Positions 19,653 to 30,942 of a DNA stretch of 34,018 nt are shown here, in pieces. Position 1 is the first letter of the stretch. Each line of letters starts with the position of its first letter. The stretch is from contig ML210312.1 of assembly GCA_004369085.1 (NCBI GenBank), positions 1-34,018 on the forward strand, written 5' to 3'. The notes below the pieces were generated by a model. That model was given only the letters and a program-made list of their open reading frames with translations. It was not told the DNA's origin and ran no database searches. This stretch comes from Coprinopsis marcescibilis (lineage: Eukaryota > Basidiomycota > Agaricomycetes > Agaricales > Psathyrellaceae). Position numbers and translations under genes: made by a program.

Positions 19653-22600
19653 ATGGCCCAAGTCGAACGCATATCCCACCTTCCTAAACCGCACCTTTCA
19701 AAGAAATCTAAGAACCCCAAACCAAACACGGAAACCCAACCAAAATCCTCTCTTACAACCAAAACACCCCACACGCCGATATTTTATGGGCCAACCTCGA
19801 GCGAAGCGGGGCCCAGCAACTCCGGACAGAAAAATGGTCATCCAGGCGCCTCTGACCTCAGCAGTGTTACTCGCAAACGGCTTGATGAGCTCTCGCGCAT
19901 GCACGTCGCCCTCGCCCAAGGTATCCCCGAAATCCCTTCAAGTATCTGTGGCTCGCCCCGACCACCTCCATCCTCTTCCCCCGAACCATCAGCTTCAAGC
20001 GTGCGGCGAGGCAAGCAGCGTATGCGAGAGGATGTCATGGCCCCTGCTCTATCACCACATCCGAGGGAAATGGAGGAAACGGAGCAGGAAAAGGCAAAGG
20101 AGGAAAGCGAAATGTCGCCGGGGGTGTTGGATGATGTCCTTGCAGGTATAGAATCATCGCTCGCTCGCAACCCCCGCATAAGGCGTCTTCGCAACAAAAT
20201 CTACGCCGCTCTCGAGGACTGCAACTTTGACACCAGCAATGGCAAATGGTCCGTTCTCTCCGCCCTCGTGCGCACGGGAGTCATTGCGGGCGGGACACGG
20301 TGGGTTGGTGCACGGGCGGACGGCGTCGCGCCCAGCGTCCCTGCTCTGCTCGGGCTTGAGGATAGCAAGGAGGCCACGAAGGGTAGCCCGCTTGGGTGGT
20401 GTAATGCCGAGACAGAGGAGGAGTGGTTTAAGTGGGAGAAGCGGTTCGACGAGGAGATGACCTTTCGGAAACGGGTCGAGCAGTGGAAGCAGGGGATTGT
20501 AGCTGGTGTGCCCGAGGAAGACGAACAACAACCTAATGTCTCACAGCATCCAGACGATCCTCAGTCGAGTTTCTCAAGGCCTAACCAATCTGATAGCTAT
20601 GAAGCACTCTACGGCGCACCGAATCACAAACCGCTGCAGCGCAAAGATTCCTCTGGAATATTCCGTCCTCCGAGCAAGAGCCCCAAGAAGAATCTAGCGA
20701 CGATTCTGTCGAACACGCGAAAGGCCAAACCACGGACTATTGTTTCTAACGCGCACGCTATGTTACGGACGGCTGGTCCTGATAAAGTACATAAATTGGC
20801 GACCTCTTTCGCGGACGCTCACGCACGGACGAACGCCGCGTCGAGTAAACGAAATCCCCTGCTGGACGACCCGCTCAAAGATACCTCCACACCCCTTGGA
20901 TTTGCTATGGGAAAGCGAGGCGCGGCATCCCGCGTGTCAGCCAAGCGTGCCAAACCGACGATGCAGGATAAGGAACGGCACCAGCTATCCCAATCACGAT
21001 CCCAATCACAATTTCAGGGACAGGAAAAGGACCATCCTCATTCTCAGCAGCAGCACAGCGACACATTCGAGCTCTACGGTACCCACGACGGGGGCAGGGA
21101 TGAAAGGGAAATCACCACACAAGAACGACGTGCCCTCGCCAACGACATATCCTTCCCTAGCCGGAAGATCACAGACCTCTCAGCAGATTCGGTGAGTACT
21201 CCGTTTCTATTGGAAATGTCTGGTAAAGGATGTGATTGCTGACTTTTCAATTTGTGGACATATAGTTGTTTCTCCCACCCTCCTTCCCCGCTTCGCAATT
21301 AGTGACTTCAACTCCAAAGCCGGCGGGTGGCTGGGACGGTATCAACGTCCTTCCTCCTCCACCCTCGAGCAAAAGTCTACATTTGCCTTCTAGTCTTCAC
21401 CCGGCAACTTCGTCTTCATCTTCCTCCTCCCACCCTCAACCCCTCCCTCAGACCCGAATACCCAGCACGCCACAAACACCACCTCCCCGCATCTCCGAGC
21501 CCCTACACTCCTACTCGCCTTCTGGACGTAGCACACCATCAGTAATACGCACGTACAGCCGTTCGGGAAAAGGCATTGCCATCCCTCCTCACCCTCTTCA
21601 ACAACCGAGCACACCATCCAGAACGCTCGACAAAACTACATCCTTACCGGTTCTCTCAGCCTCGCCGGGTAGCAATAGTATACCGGGTTTGACTTTTGCC
21701 CATCCTGCAGCTGCTGCGAAAGGGAAAAGCTCGGGGTCCCCGTTGAAAAAGTCTAGCAGTGTTCATGTTGGAGACGGTGTGTACGGTGGGCTTGTTGGGA
21801 AGCGGAAGAGGGAGATGGAGCATCTGCTAGGGTTGGTCTCGTCAGAAAAGGGTCGCGTTGATGAAGGACAGTCTAAGAGACCTCGGTTGGACAATATGGG
21901 AATGGGGATAAGCGTGTTACGCGTCGAGGTCGACCAAGAGAGAGCACGAGAGCAGGTGGCCGTTTCCGCCTTGAATTCCGACAAGACGGCCCAGCAGCCA
22001 GTGGGCAAGGATAAGCTTTCCGCAATTCCCATCTTAAACTCGGTTTTGCCCGAAACGCCCATTAAGCAGCACGTCGCTGTTGACCAGATAACACCCCAAC
22101 CGCTCCCGAGGCTCACAGATCTGCTGGCGAGCGCGAAGAAGGAGAAGGAGATGAAGAGGAGGAAGGATAGGAAGAGTATGCGGAGGAAGAGTAGCTTGGC
22201 CTTGGCTGCTGCGGCGGGCGTTGATGTTGCCGTGGTCGGTGGCGGGGCTATTGATGTCGCTCGCGTTGGACAGGCAGAAATTTTCGACAAGCACGCGCAT
22301 GTGCACGCTCCTGCTGCCGCAGCTCCTGCATCCGCTAATCCCTCTGTTCCTCTGGAAGTCGAACCCGAAATGAATGTAAAGGACGGACTACAAGAACGAC
22401 GGGAACGGGGGCCAGAGCCAGAGGAAGGCCGGAACCAGCTGCAACCACAGCCATTGTTTGGGGATATAACAAGAGATGGCGATGCGAGGGCGACCGTGGA
22501 TGCCGACGTTCCCCCCCTCACTTCCGCTGCCGCCATTCCTCCTCCTACCACCGTTCCACCCTTCCGTTCGTCCCCAGCTGTCAACAATAATGAAACTCGG

Positions 22601-24040
22601 GGTGGGGCTGGATCACCTATGCGGGTCGTCTCGCGCTCCCCTTCGCCATTGTGGGAGCGGGGTGGGGAAGATGTGCCTCAAGATGGCGCTGACGCCGCTC
22701 GTGCGGGACACGTAATCGAGGGTGCTGATGGCGGTGGCCGTGATGCGGACGATGACATGACTCGAGATATGAGTCGGGATGCCGCTCCCGATGATGCGGA
22801 TGTGACTCGGGATGCAGTCGACGAGGGTGTTGGGCATGTGTCTGTGGTGGATACCACTGGGGATAAAGGCGGGGAGGTGGATATAAGTATACCAAGTGTG
22901 GATGTGGTAGGGGATGTAAGCGTGGATATGATGACTGCGGGAGATGTCACCCTTGGCGCGATTACAGCGTCGACGGAAGGGGAGGTTGTTGGTGTGCCTG
23001 AGCCCCTTCATCGGGCACCATCGGATAAACTGGACCTTCAGCCACAAGAGGTGGCGAACGAGGGGCAGTTGGGCCTCGATATCGACCTTGAGCTCCACCA
23101 TGACCGCGACCAGGCCAACAACCATCACCTGGACCTTGATTTAGCAGGAAGTGTAGAAGACCTCCACTTTGACTTGGAATACCCTGTGGATCCCCACCCT
23201 GGTTCGGACGTGTCAGATTCTGACGATGGAATTGGCGGAGGGGAGAAGCATCTAGACATGATGGTCCCTCTTCGGAACCACGAAGACGAAGACGATGGTG
23301 GTTTCGCGTACGATGATGACGACGAGGAGGGTGGGGAAGGCAGCGGGTACTATGGAAGACGAAAGTATGCGGTGGATGCTGCGAGCGATGTGGACCCACA
23401 CTCACCCTCGAAGAGTTTGTCGTCGCTTGCTTGGTCTGATAGTGAGGATAGCGACGACGAAGGATACGGCTACGAGGGGTTGGGAGACGGGAATCCTGTG
23501 TTTTTGGCTGAGGTGGACCCGGATATGAGCTTTGATCCACCCTTTGCGTCTACGCAGGTGAAGGATTTGCCTGGTCGGGTGGCTGAGGGAGAGGGGGAAG
23601 GGGAAGCAAACCAGGTGCAAATGGATGGTATATCTCCTACAGTCCTGCCAATGTTTCAGAAAGGGACAGTTATTCCAGGTTTGACCTCATCGAATGCTTC
23701 GAGCAGCGGTCCCCCCCACAAGATGCCCAATGGCAACCCCGGTCCGCAGTCCTCGCTATCGTCGTTGCATCCCGTTCCAGGTCGAAATCCCTTCAGCACC
23801 CCCGGAAAGTCATCATCACAGCAACGCTCGAGTCAGTTTACGACCCCTGGCAAGTCGTCCATATTCCCGCCTAGTAGTGGGTACGGCTTTGGCTTTGCTG
23901 GAGGGTATAACTCGCAGTTTGATGTTGCTGCGAAGGTGGCCGACGTCGATAGGTTGTTGGAGAGGGACGTCGACTTCGATTCGTGGTTGACGGATTCCAG
24001 GGAAGGTGGCATTGGAGGAGGAGGAGATGTTGAAGAGTAG
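19653..24040 (+). CDS. very large low-complexity protein (1437 aa), probably nuclear
   Basis: Two exons, 19653-21191 and 21266-24040, joined by GTGAGT...ATATAG in phase 0 (4314 nt, 1437 aa). I recognise no named domain. The part most likely to be folded is residues about 165-290 (SSLARNPRIRRLRNKIYAALEDCNFD, then a Trp-rich stretch). The rest is disordered: Ser/Pro-rich linkers, a poly-Ser run near 555, KRKRE near 690, a long Lys/Arg patch (EKEMKRRKDRKSMRRK) near 803, an Asp/Val-rich zone with repeated TRD/SRD motifs near 1005-1040, an acidic tract (AYDDDDEEGG) near 1186, and a short conserved-looking C-terminal end (KVADVDRLLERDVDFDSWL). Basic nuclear-localisation-like patches plus acidic tracts suggest a chromatin or division protein, but this is inference. 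The start at 19653 is the first ATG of the frame. Confidence 0.8.
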
Positions 24041-24337
24041 GCTGCTTCCCGAGCTTATTTAGTAGAGAGAATAGTAGTACTTTGGTTCTGGACTTCTATC
24101 CAATTGGTGGTCCATTTTTACTGTTCCATTTTCTTGTCTTCACCTTTTTCACTGTAATGTTATGTAGATTGTATAATCATTGCTATCTTGTGTAGTATTT
24201 TTAGTTTTAGTGCGATACCGATACCTATCCTTCCACAGCGCCATTCTTCCTTCCAAAACTGTGCAAAATTCAAATGTCCCATTGCTTTGATCTTTTTGAC
24301 ATAGATTTGGAAAGTGACATAATGAAAGGAACATAAG
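24041..24337. other. convergent 3' region
   Basis: Short AT-rich gap between the convergent ends of the large gene (+) and the J-domain gene (-). It presumably holds both 3' UTRs and polyadenylation signals. No other feature seen. Confidence 0.4.
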
Positions 24338-25228
24338 TTACGAATGGTAATTCCAGAAAGGGCCATACTCAACCCTTTCTATCCATACAGCCCCAGGGAG
24401 CCCAAACCCACCAAACAGCGAGATGCCCACCGCCAAAAAGCCTACGATCTGCAAAGCACGACCCGTGGCAGACAGATTCCGCACCCTATCCACCTCCTTC
24501 GCAAAGTCTTCGGCTTTCCTCCTTGTCCCAGTCAAGACGTCGTGATATAAGGGACGCGTGAACGGCCGGTTCGCGCTCGATGCCTCTGCGGGGCGTTGCT
24601 TTCTAGGCCCGCCTGTGGAGCTTGCGGTATAGGTGTATGTGCCTTTGGCAGTGCGGGTTGTGTATTTGTATTCCCATGCGAAGGTCGAGCGGGTTGTTCT
24701 GGACGGTGGAGCATGTGGGCTGTAAGGGGTCTGCCCGGAGAGAGGGGTACCGCGGTGTAGGAGAGTTCTATCATATGCTCGACTGTGCCGTTGATTCGTT
24801 ATGCCTTCTTTAGGCAGAGGACAGGAAGTAGATACTGACCGCTCTCTGTCGTTGCTTAGGACCTGGTATGCCTCGTTTATCTTCGTGAAGACATTCCCAG
24901 ACGCAGGGTCAGTAGATAAGTCTGGGTGATGCTGTTTGCTGAGCTGGATGCAGCATTGAGTTTCTCGTCAATCTAAGTTATTATCATTCCTAGGCTAACT
25001 CTGTAAAAGTGAGACTGTATTCAAATAACATACAGTCCAGATAAGTTGGTTCCTTGTGAATGGAATGAAAGAACGTATACGTACTTTTATCTGAGCCTTG
25101 GATGCATCCTTGGGTAATCCTAGAGTCTGATAATGCGTAAACCGCCTAGGTGTACTCGAGAATGCTCTCCTCGTCTGTGCATGTCGTAGAATTCGTGATG
25201 AACCTGACCTGGCTGTCGAGATCACCAT
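24338..25228 (-). CDS. mitochondrial J-domain (DnaJ-like) membrane protein
   Basis: Hsp70 co-chaperone of the J-domain family, likely in mitochondria. Exons: 25085-25228, 25000-25014, 24840-24943, 24338-24782 (708 nt, 235 aa). The N-terminus is basic, hydroxylated and acid-free (RRAFSSTPRRF), a typical mitochondrial presequence. The J-domain spans about residues 31-88 (HYQTLGL, then HPD at 59-61, INEAYQVL). Without the 15-nt second exon (SHFYR) five residues of J-domain helix II would be missing; with it the domain is canonical. A hydrophobic segment at about 197-221 near the C-terminus is probably a membrane anchor. The in-frame ATG at 25399 would add a long non-targeting extension, so 25228 is preferred. 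The exact Hsp70 partner cannot be inferred. Confidence 0.85.
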
Positions 25229-25987
25229 GGAGAGGAGAGGAGGTGAAGGCGACGATGACGTGACTCTAAAGAAGGATGGATTATTTCGGAGGTGACGGAC
25301 TCGAACGCGTGCAACAGATGCGTCACGTAAGCAGCTGCCGCCAAAGGTCCCGCGGCTGTCTCCGATGAGTCTGCCGTGCGGCAGGACCTTTGCCTTCAAC
25401 TGGAATCAGTGGGCCTCAACTTGGCAAGCTTCAAGTCCCTTCTGGATGGTTCTACCTCTTAAGTTAGCCGAGCTGGATTCAGTCTCCAGTAATGCACATA
25501 CGACGCTAGCACACTTCGATCAATACCTACTACTAGTAGCGATTAGCAAGTTCACGTCAAGAGTCACTCTTTCGATGGGCGCTCGGAGCTCCCCACTCGT
25601 AGAAGCTGGCTCTAAGTCATCGTCCGCCGTCAATCGTGAGATTCGCTGCTCCATATATCCAGCGTGTGTAAGTCAACAGTCCCGTTTCCAACACTTAGTG
25701 GTCATATATAAGTGCTAAGGCTAACCGTGCGCAGGTTGCCATCATTCCCAACGAACCGCCCGAGTATAAAAGCTATCGAGGCTGCGTCTGGCCGGGTAGA
25801 GGAAAGGTTTACCACGGGTCAAGTTACGATGAAGGAGCAGGAGCAATTTGCGCGCCGTCGCCGTCGCTTGAGGATATTGAGACACTTGTAGGGGGCCCAG
25901 ATCCAACGCGAACCAGCTTCCAGAATGTGCTGCCAGTTACAATCGCATGAGATTGACTTTTAAATCCGGGCAAGTGGGAGAGGGGAC
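25229..25987. other. intergenic, no gene seen
   Basis: Upstream of the J-domain gene and downstream of the MFS gene, both on the minus strand. Open frames at 25365-25718 (+) and 25824-26063 (-) have no supporting features; the latter partly overlaps the true MFS 3' end in another frame. Confidence 0.4.
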
Positions 25988-28151
25988 TTACGCAAACACG
26001 ACCAACGACAGTAGTATAGCTAGTGCTGAGCCAAAAATGAGCGACTGTCGCTGATTGAAGCATAACACGAGCAGGGAAAAGACAATTCCAGGTCCAAGTT
26101 GAATCACTCTAGGGCCGAATTGATTAAAAGGGGCTTTTCAGCAAATTAACATGCTCACTCTCTTGCAGAAAGTAGTTCCACGGCTCTTTTCGGATCAGCT
26201 TCAGCTACAAATACAATCCCAACTCCAAGGATGCTGTGGATCTGGTCGAGTAAAGGGATGTCAGTGGTGGATGATATGGATGTAATACAGCGAAACGCAC
26301 TCCAATACCGAGGATGAAGACCCATCCAAGGAAGAACTCGCCGGACACAGGATGGCAGTACACTATAACCGCAAAGCACGCTGGGACGAGTACCAAGGAT
26401 GGAAAGAATCCCCCTGTCAAACGGTTCGTGCTTCCTGCCTCTGGTGAGCTGTGACGAGCAAGCCTGTCTAAGACAAATCCTATGAAAACATCACCAACTA
26501 TGACCAGAGCACGGGTTGAGGAAATGATGTTCAGTATCTCTACTCTGCGCGAGAGGAAGAGGTGTGTATACCTGCTGACCCGAGTTCATAAACAAAGAGT
26601 GAAAATGCAGCGACCACGAATTCTTCGGGGAACACAGGCCCTGATAGGCCGCGGTAGATGGCAGCCTGCCATTGATGCACCGACCATATCTAAATGGGCG
26701 TTTAAGGGTATCTGGCCTACAGCTATTGAGCGGGTGCGCACCTTCGGGTCATCTCTACAGTATATTCTGAATCCCTCTGTGCATCACATAGAGCAATACG
26801 TACGGTCATGAGTCAGAAACTGTACCGTTGTGAGTCGTGACACAGTTAATCTTACCAAAGACGGCGCCGAACATGGGAGCACTGACAACGGACTGTGAGG
26901 GTAAGTTGTACTTAACAGATTCTCCGATTAGCTCTCAAATTGTGTTACGCACCACAATGAATGCTGCACGGCAACGGTATAGCGCAGCGAATGTGGTCGA
27001 AGGACTCATCCATGCCAACCTTCGATCGGGGGCGGATGGTAATGTAGATCCTTCGCTGTCTGGGGCTCGGGAAGTGGGTAAGACCTGATAAAGTGCAGCA
27101 AATAATGCCGCTGAGATTATCATAGCTCCAAGAAACCAGAGTCTCCATTCATATCTCCCCCTTTGGTGATCTGGTCCAGGAATCAGCCCCACTGTCAAGT
27201 TTCAGCATTGTTATTGTTAGAGGTTAGAGGTTATTCAAATCAGCGTTACTCACAAGGCAGAAATACAGCCAGCGGAGCTATGAATTGCGATATGGTCCTT
27301 AGCTGTATGAAGAGCAAACCGGTATCAGTACTAATTCCTAGAGGGGGCTGAGAAATTGAGATGAAACGCACGCCCAGTAGTATGCCGATCCTCGAGGCAC
27401 GTATTGAATGCTTGTAGTTCACAGAAATAATTGCGATGGATAGAGGGCAGATTAGGCTGGCAGAGACTATCTGGAGGAGCCTTGAAACAAGTAGCCATGC
27501 TGACCACGGAGAAATCGACATCGCGAAGGCTGACAAGCCAATTCCAGCAATAGAAGCCAAATACATCGTACGAAGACCATCTGAAAGTCAAGTCGACAAG
27601 AGACCTTACGAAATGCGCACTGTGCTGTACTTACAGGCTCTTGTGAGCGGTGCCACAGTAGCCGCGGCAAGTGGCTGTAGAAAGAGAGAGCCAAGTACAA
27701 CTATACTATGACCAAACCGTCATTCGATAGATTCGAGGTTAAGAGCGACACATATTTACCAGGATAACACATATAATAGAAACGTTTTATCTTCATCTTT
27801 TTTTTTGAACAGCATACCCATGTTCGCATAGAAGACAAGGTGGAGGCAGGCTGAATTGGTCGCGCGTAATTAATGGTCGACACCACACTATCTGAGTTAA
27901 CTCTAGCGCTCACAAGAAAACATTGTCGAAATAGCGACTGCCCAAAATAGAGTTGGTCTCCCTATGACGGTTACGTCGGGAGTCGTGCCATGCATGTGAG
28001 TTCCGCCACCAGGAACCACTGTCTGCTCCAGCACACCATCCGTTCGGGTTTCTGTCCCATAGACTACGGGTGTTGAGAGGTTGTCTGGGATGTTGGTGGT
28101 TCCTTGGCCACCTAGAAGGGATGACCGCTCATTAGAGGTGGAGCTGGCCAT
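25988..28151 (-). CDS. major facilitator superfamily transporter (12-exon model)
   Basis: Secondary transporter of the plasma membrane or an organelle; substrate not readable. Proposed exons: 27914-28151, 27818-27850, 27635-27700, 27372-27580, 27254-27302, 26953-27191, 26856-26892, 26681-26776, 26572-26640, 26301-26497, 26159-26241, 25988-26108. They sum to 1437 nt, 478 aa, a normal MFS size. About 11-12 hydrophobic spans can be laid out, beginning RPTLFWAVAISTMF after a hydrophilic N-tail (SSTSNERSSLLGG), with LFLQPLAAATVAPLTRAYG resembling the TM2/loop region and WRLWFLGAMIISAALFAAL the sixth span. The last exon ends SLIFGSALAILLSLVVFA then stop. The weakest part is exons 7-9 (26572-26892): exon 8 encodes an unusually polar insert (CRDDPKVRTRS). 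Several donors are GTGCGT. It neighbours a P450 on the same strand, 0.8 kb away. Confidence 0.7.
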
Positions 28152-28952
28152 GATGGTGAGAAAGCAAACGGCCTCGCAAACTTCGCGTCGTGACTCGTGG
28201 GTATTCCGAACCATGTACGTACGGCACAAAGAGGCCGCGTTCTGGAAACTTGAACTTTGGAAGTCCGATAGTAACAATTCATCCCAGACAGTGGGGGGTT
28301 TTGGGAGTCATGTTATGGAAGTTTGAGTTTCTGTTTCCTCCAGGTTATCAAGGACAGTTTATTAAATGAAATTGGCGATAAATCATTTCGCGACGACGGT
28401 AACAGTTCTATTCAACAGGCACAATTTTGCCAGAAGGTTCGCGTCACTAGTTTCAAAGGGGTTGTTCCGATACAGTAGGAGAATTATTCCTTATGCTCTT
28501 CTAGAAGATGTTGAGACCTTAGAAGCATATCCTATGAGCTGAGTGGCACACATCTTGTTCACTGGAGCAGGTCCCTTTAAAGTTTAACTTAAGCACGCTT
28601 TCAAATCCCGCCAAAGATTCGGGTGCTCTCCGAACAACATATAGGAAAAGAGCGCCGTTCACAAACAGTGGGGCAGCTCGAGTAAGTATATAGTTCAATT
28701 AATAATGTGTCCACTCAATTATGCCCCTAAATGTCCGTCAAAATAGGCAGCCTACCTTCCTATTTTGCCACAAAGGTGCACACGTGGAACTCTTTTGAGC
28801 AGCCCTTCCATTCACAACTCGCTAGACAAATCGACGACGGGCGAAAACCCTTAAGGCAGATATGACTACGATTCACGTTTCTCTGCAAAGTCCGAAATTG
28901 GGAATAAGTGCAAGTCCAGTTCGCAGAAAGAGCTCTATCTCTATCAACCGGA
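28152..28952. other. intergenic, no gene seen
   Basis: Upstream of the MFS gene and downstream of the P450 gene. No supported coding sequence; frames at 28081-28326 and 28760-29185 are non-coding strand or frame artefacts. Confidence 0.4.
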
Positions 28953-30942
28953 TCAAGACGAAGAGGGAACAACCTTGACAAGCACCTCTCCTTTAAGCTT
29001 GGGAGTGACATACGCGTGAAATTCGATATCCTTATCCCTGTATAAATCAAGACGACCCCATCAACAGGAGAAAAACAAAAACTTGAACATGAAACAGGGA
29101 AAGCCGAAAGCGGAAGTAGATACATGCAGTGGCGGCACTCACGTTGTCTTTGGGCTGATCTCGAGGTTTGCCTTCCTAAATACATTCCCTAGGATCAAAT
29201 ACAGCTCTGCCCATGCAAGACTAGAAAATAAAAAGCGTCGGTGTGAGTTTCCGGGGCGATACAATCCGCCGGGGGCTGCTTACTTGATTCCGAGGCAGGA
29301 CCGCGGCCCTTTGGAGAACGCTACGAGATAGCTGTCAAGGTCGTTGGAGGTGTGCTCCAGCCACCTATCGGGATTGAACGATCGAGCGTTGAAAAAGACA
29401 CCCTCGTTGAGATGAACAAAGGTCGAGTTCATGGCAACAACGGTCTAGACCATGACCATGAGTACATATATCGCACATCAAACATCAAACATCAAGGACA
29501 TACCCCCGCAGGAACGGTTACGCTCGCTATGACCTGATCTTCAGGCACAACTCGCGGCAGCGGAGAGACAGTTCCATGTGCCATCCTAAGTGATTCCTTC
29601 ACAACCGCCGTCTAAGGTCGAAGTGAGCATCGAGATACAAGAGCCGCGAACAAAAGTCTAAGGAGGGCACGCACGAGATACGGGATCTTCTCCAGCTTCT
29701 CCCAGGGCATCGGCGAATCCGGGTCCGGCCAAGCTGCAACCAGCTCCTCCCGCAACCGTTTCTTCACCTTTGCGTTCCGCAGGACATGGTACGTGCCAAT
29801 AGTAGCCGTTGCGCCGACGGTATCGCTCCCGGCGGCAATCATGAGCGACGCTTCCTCCCGCAGACTGTTCCACGACAGGGGCTTCTGGGACTTTGGGTTG
29901 AGGAGGTGGTGGCATATGATCTCGTGCTCCGTGCGGTCCAGCGTCGACGGGTCCTTCAGAACCTCTTTGAGCTGGTCTTCGAGGCTTCCGAAGAAGGCTT
30001 GGATGGCGGCTGCGCCGGGGCTGACGAGCTTTGCGAGCCAGGCGGGCATTCCGAGGACGAACGGTGCGATGAATGGCACGTGGCGGAAGAGGAAGGATAT
30101 GGATGCGCCCTCCTGCAGCGCCACGAGGAAGGGAAGCTTGAACTTTGGATGCTCGATGGCGTGGTAGCTTTTGGCGAAGCAGTATGTGGTGATCACTTCG
30201 AGAGATACGGAGAGGTAGGCGTAGAAGAGGTCGACCTCTTGGTCTGCTGGAACCTTTGCGAGCGCCACGAGCAGGCGGTCGACCTATTGGACAATGGGTC
30301 AGCTCGTATAACGATGTAAGATGCCGCAGTATGTCACGACGTACACAGTCCTGGATGCATTGTTCCAGTTTCTGGACGCTCTTTCTGGAGAACAGCGGAC
30401 GCATGATCTCTCTCCTTTCTTTGGCCTGCGCAGGGTCGATATAGCCAAAGGTGGACTCCGATTGGTGGAACGCATCGTACCACCAAGCGTCTTTGAGGAA
30501 CTTGGGGTTGCGATAGATGGCGTCGTATGCTCGCACAGTACTGAAGTGAATCTAAAACACAGGCACGTCAAGTCAGCTGTTACCACCGCGCGTCGTGACA
30601 TATGTACCCGATTCGGTCCAATGCGGACAACCTTTCCTGGAGGAGTATTCAGATGGTGAGCCGAGGGCGCCCTCTGTCCTGAACCAAGCTCTACTCACCA
30701 TACTTTTCGTGCAATGTCACCAAGTGATCATTCAACCCCCCGGACTTCCAAAAGTCGTAGTATCCCAGATAAAGGTTGGAGATTGCAGCAGCTGGTGGGC
30801 CAGGGAAGTGCGCCAAAGGGTGGAGCCATAGTCGGTATGGAATGAGGAGCAGGATGTAGCTCAAGAAGAGCACAGGTAGCAGAGGCAGGATACCGGCCAA
30901 CTGCCCCGCAGCATCGCCCACTGGCAGGCGCGAGTCCTCCAT
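28953..30942 (-). CDS. cytochrome P450 monooxygenase
   Basis: Membrane-anchored haem-thiolate monooxygenase of the fungal microsomal type. Exons: 30699-30942, 30608-30636, 30345-30551, 29675-30283, 29504-29611, 29284-29444, 29143-29220, 28953-29037 (1521 nt, 506 aa). An N-terminal anchor (about 18-38) is followed by HPLAHFPGPPAAA, the Pro-rich hinge. The I-helix motif AGSDTV is at 311-316, the ExxR motif in KESLR at 368-372 and NPDRW in the PxRW region. The haem-binding loop FSKGPRSCLG has the Cys ligand at 449. All core motifs are intact, so it is probably active. Substrate and CYP family are not assignable by eye; the overall pattern recalls fungal secondary-metabolite and terpene oxidising P450s. 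The start at 30942 gives a standard anchor; the longer frame to 31047 is unlikely. Confidence 0.92.

Noticed and set aside
21763..22587. 274-codon minus-strand open frame inside the large gene
   Set aside because: Antisense of a low-complexity coding region; its Ser/Ala/Cys-rich composition mirrors the repetitive plus-strand codons.
29786..30319. 177-codon plus-strand open frame across the P450 gene
   Set aside because: Antisense to the P450 exon that carries the I-helix motif; no independent support.
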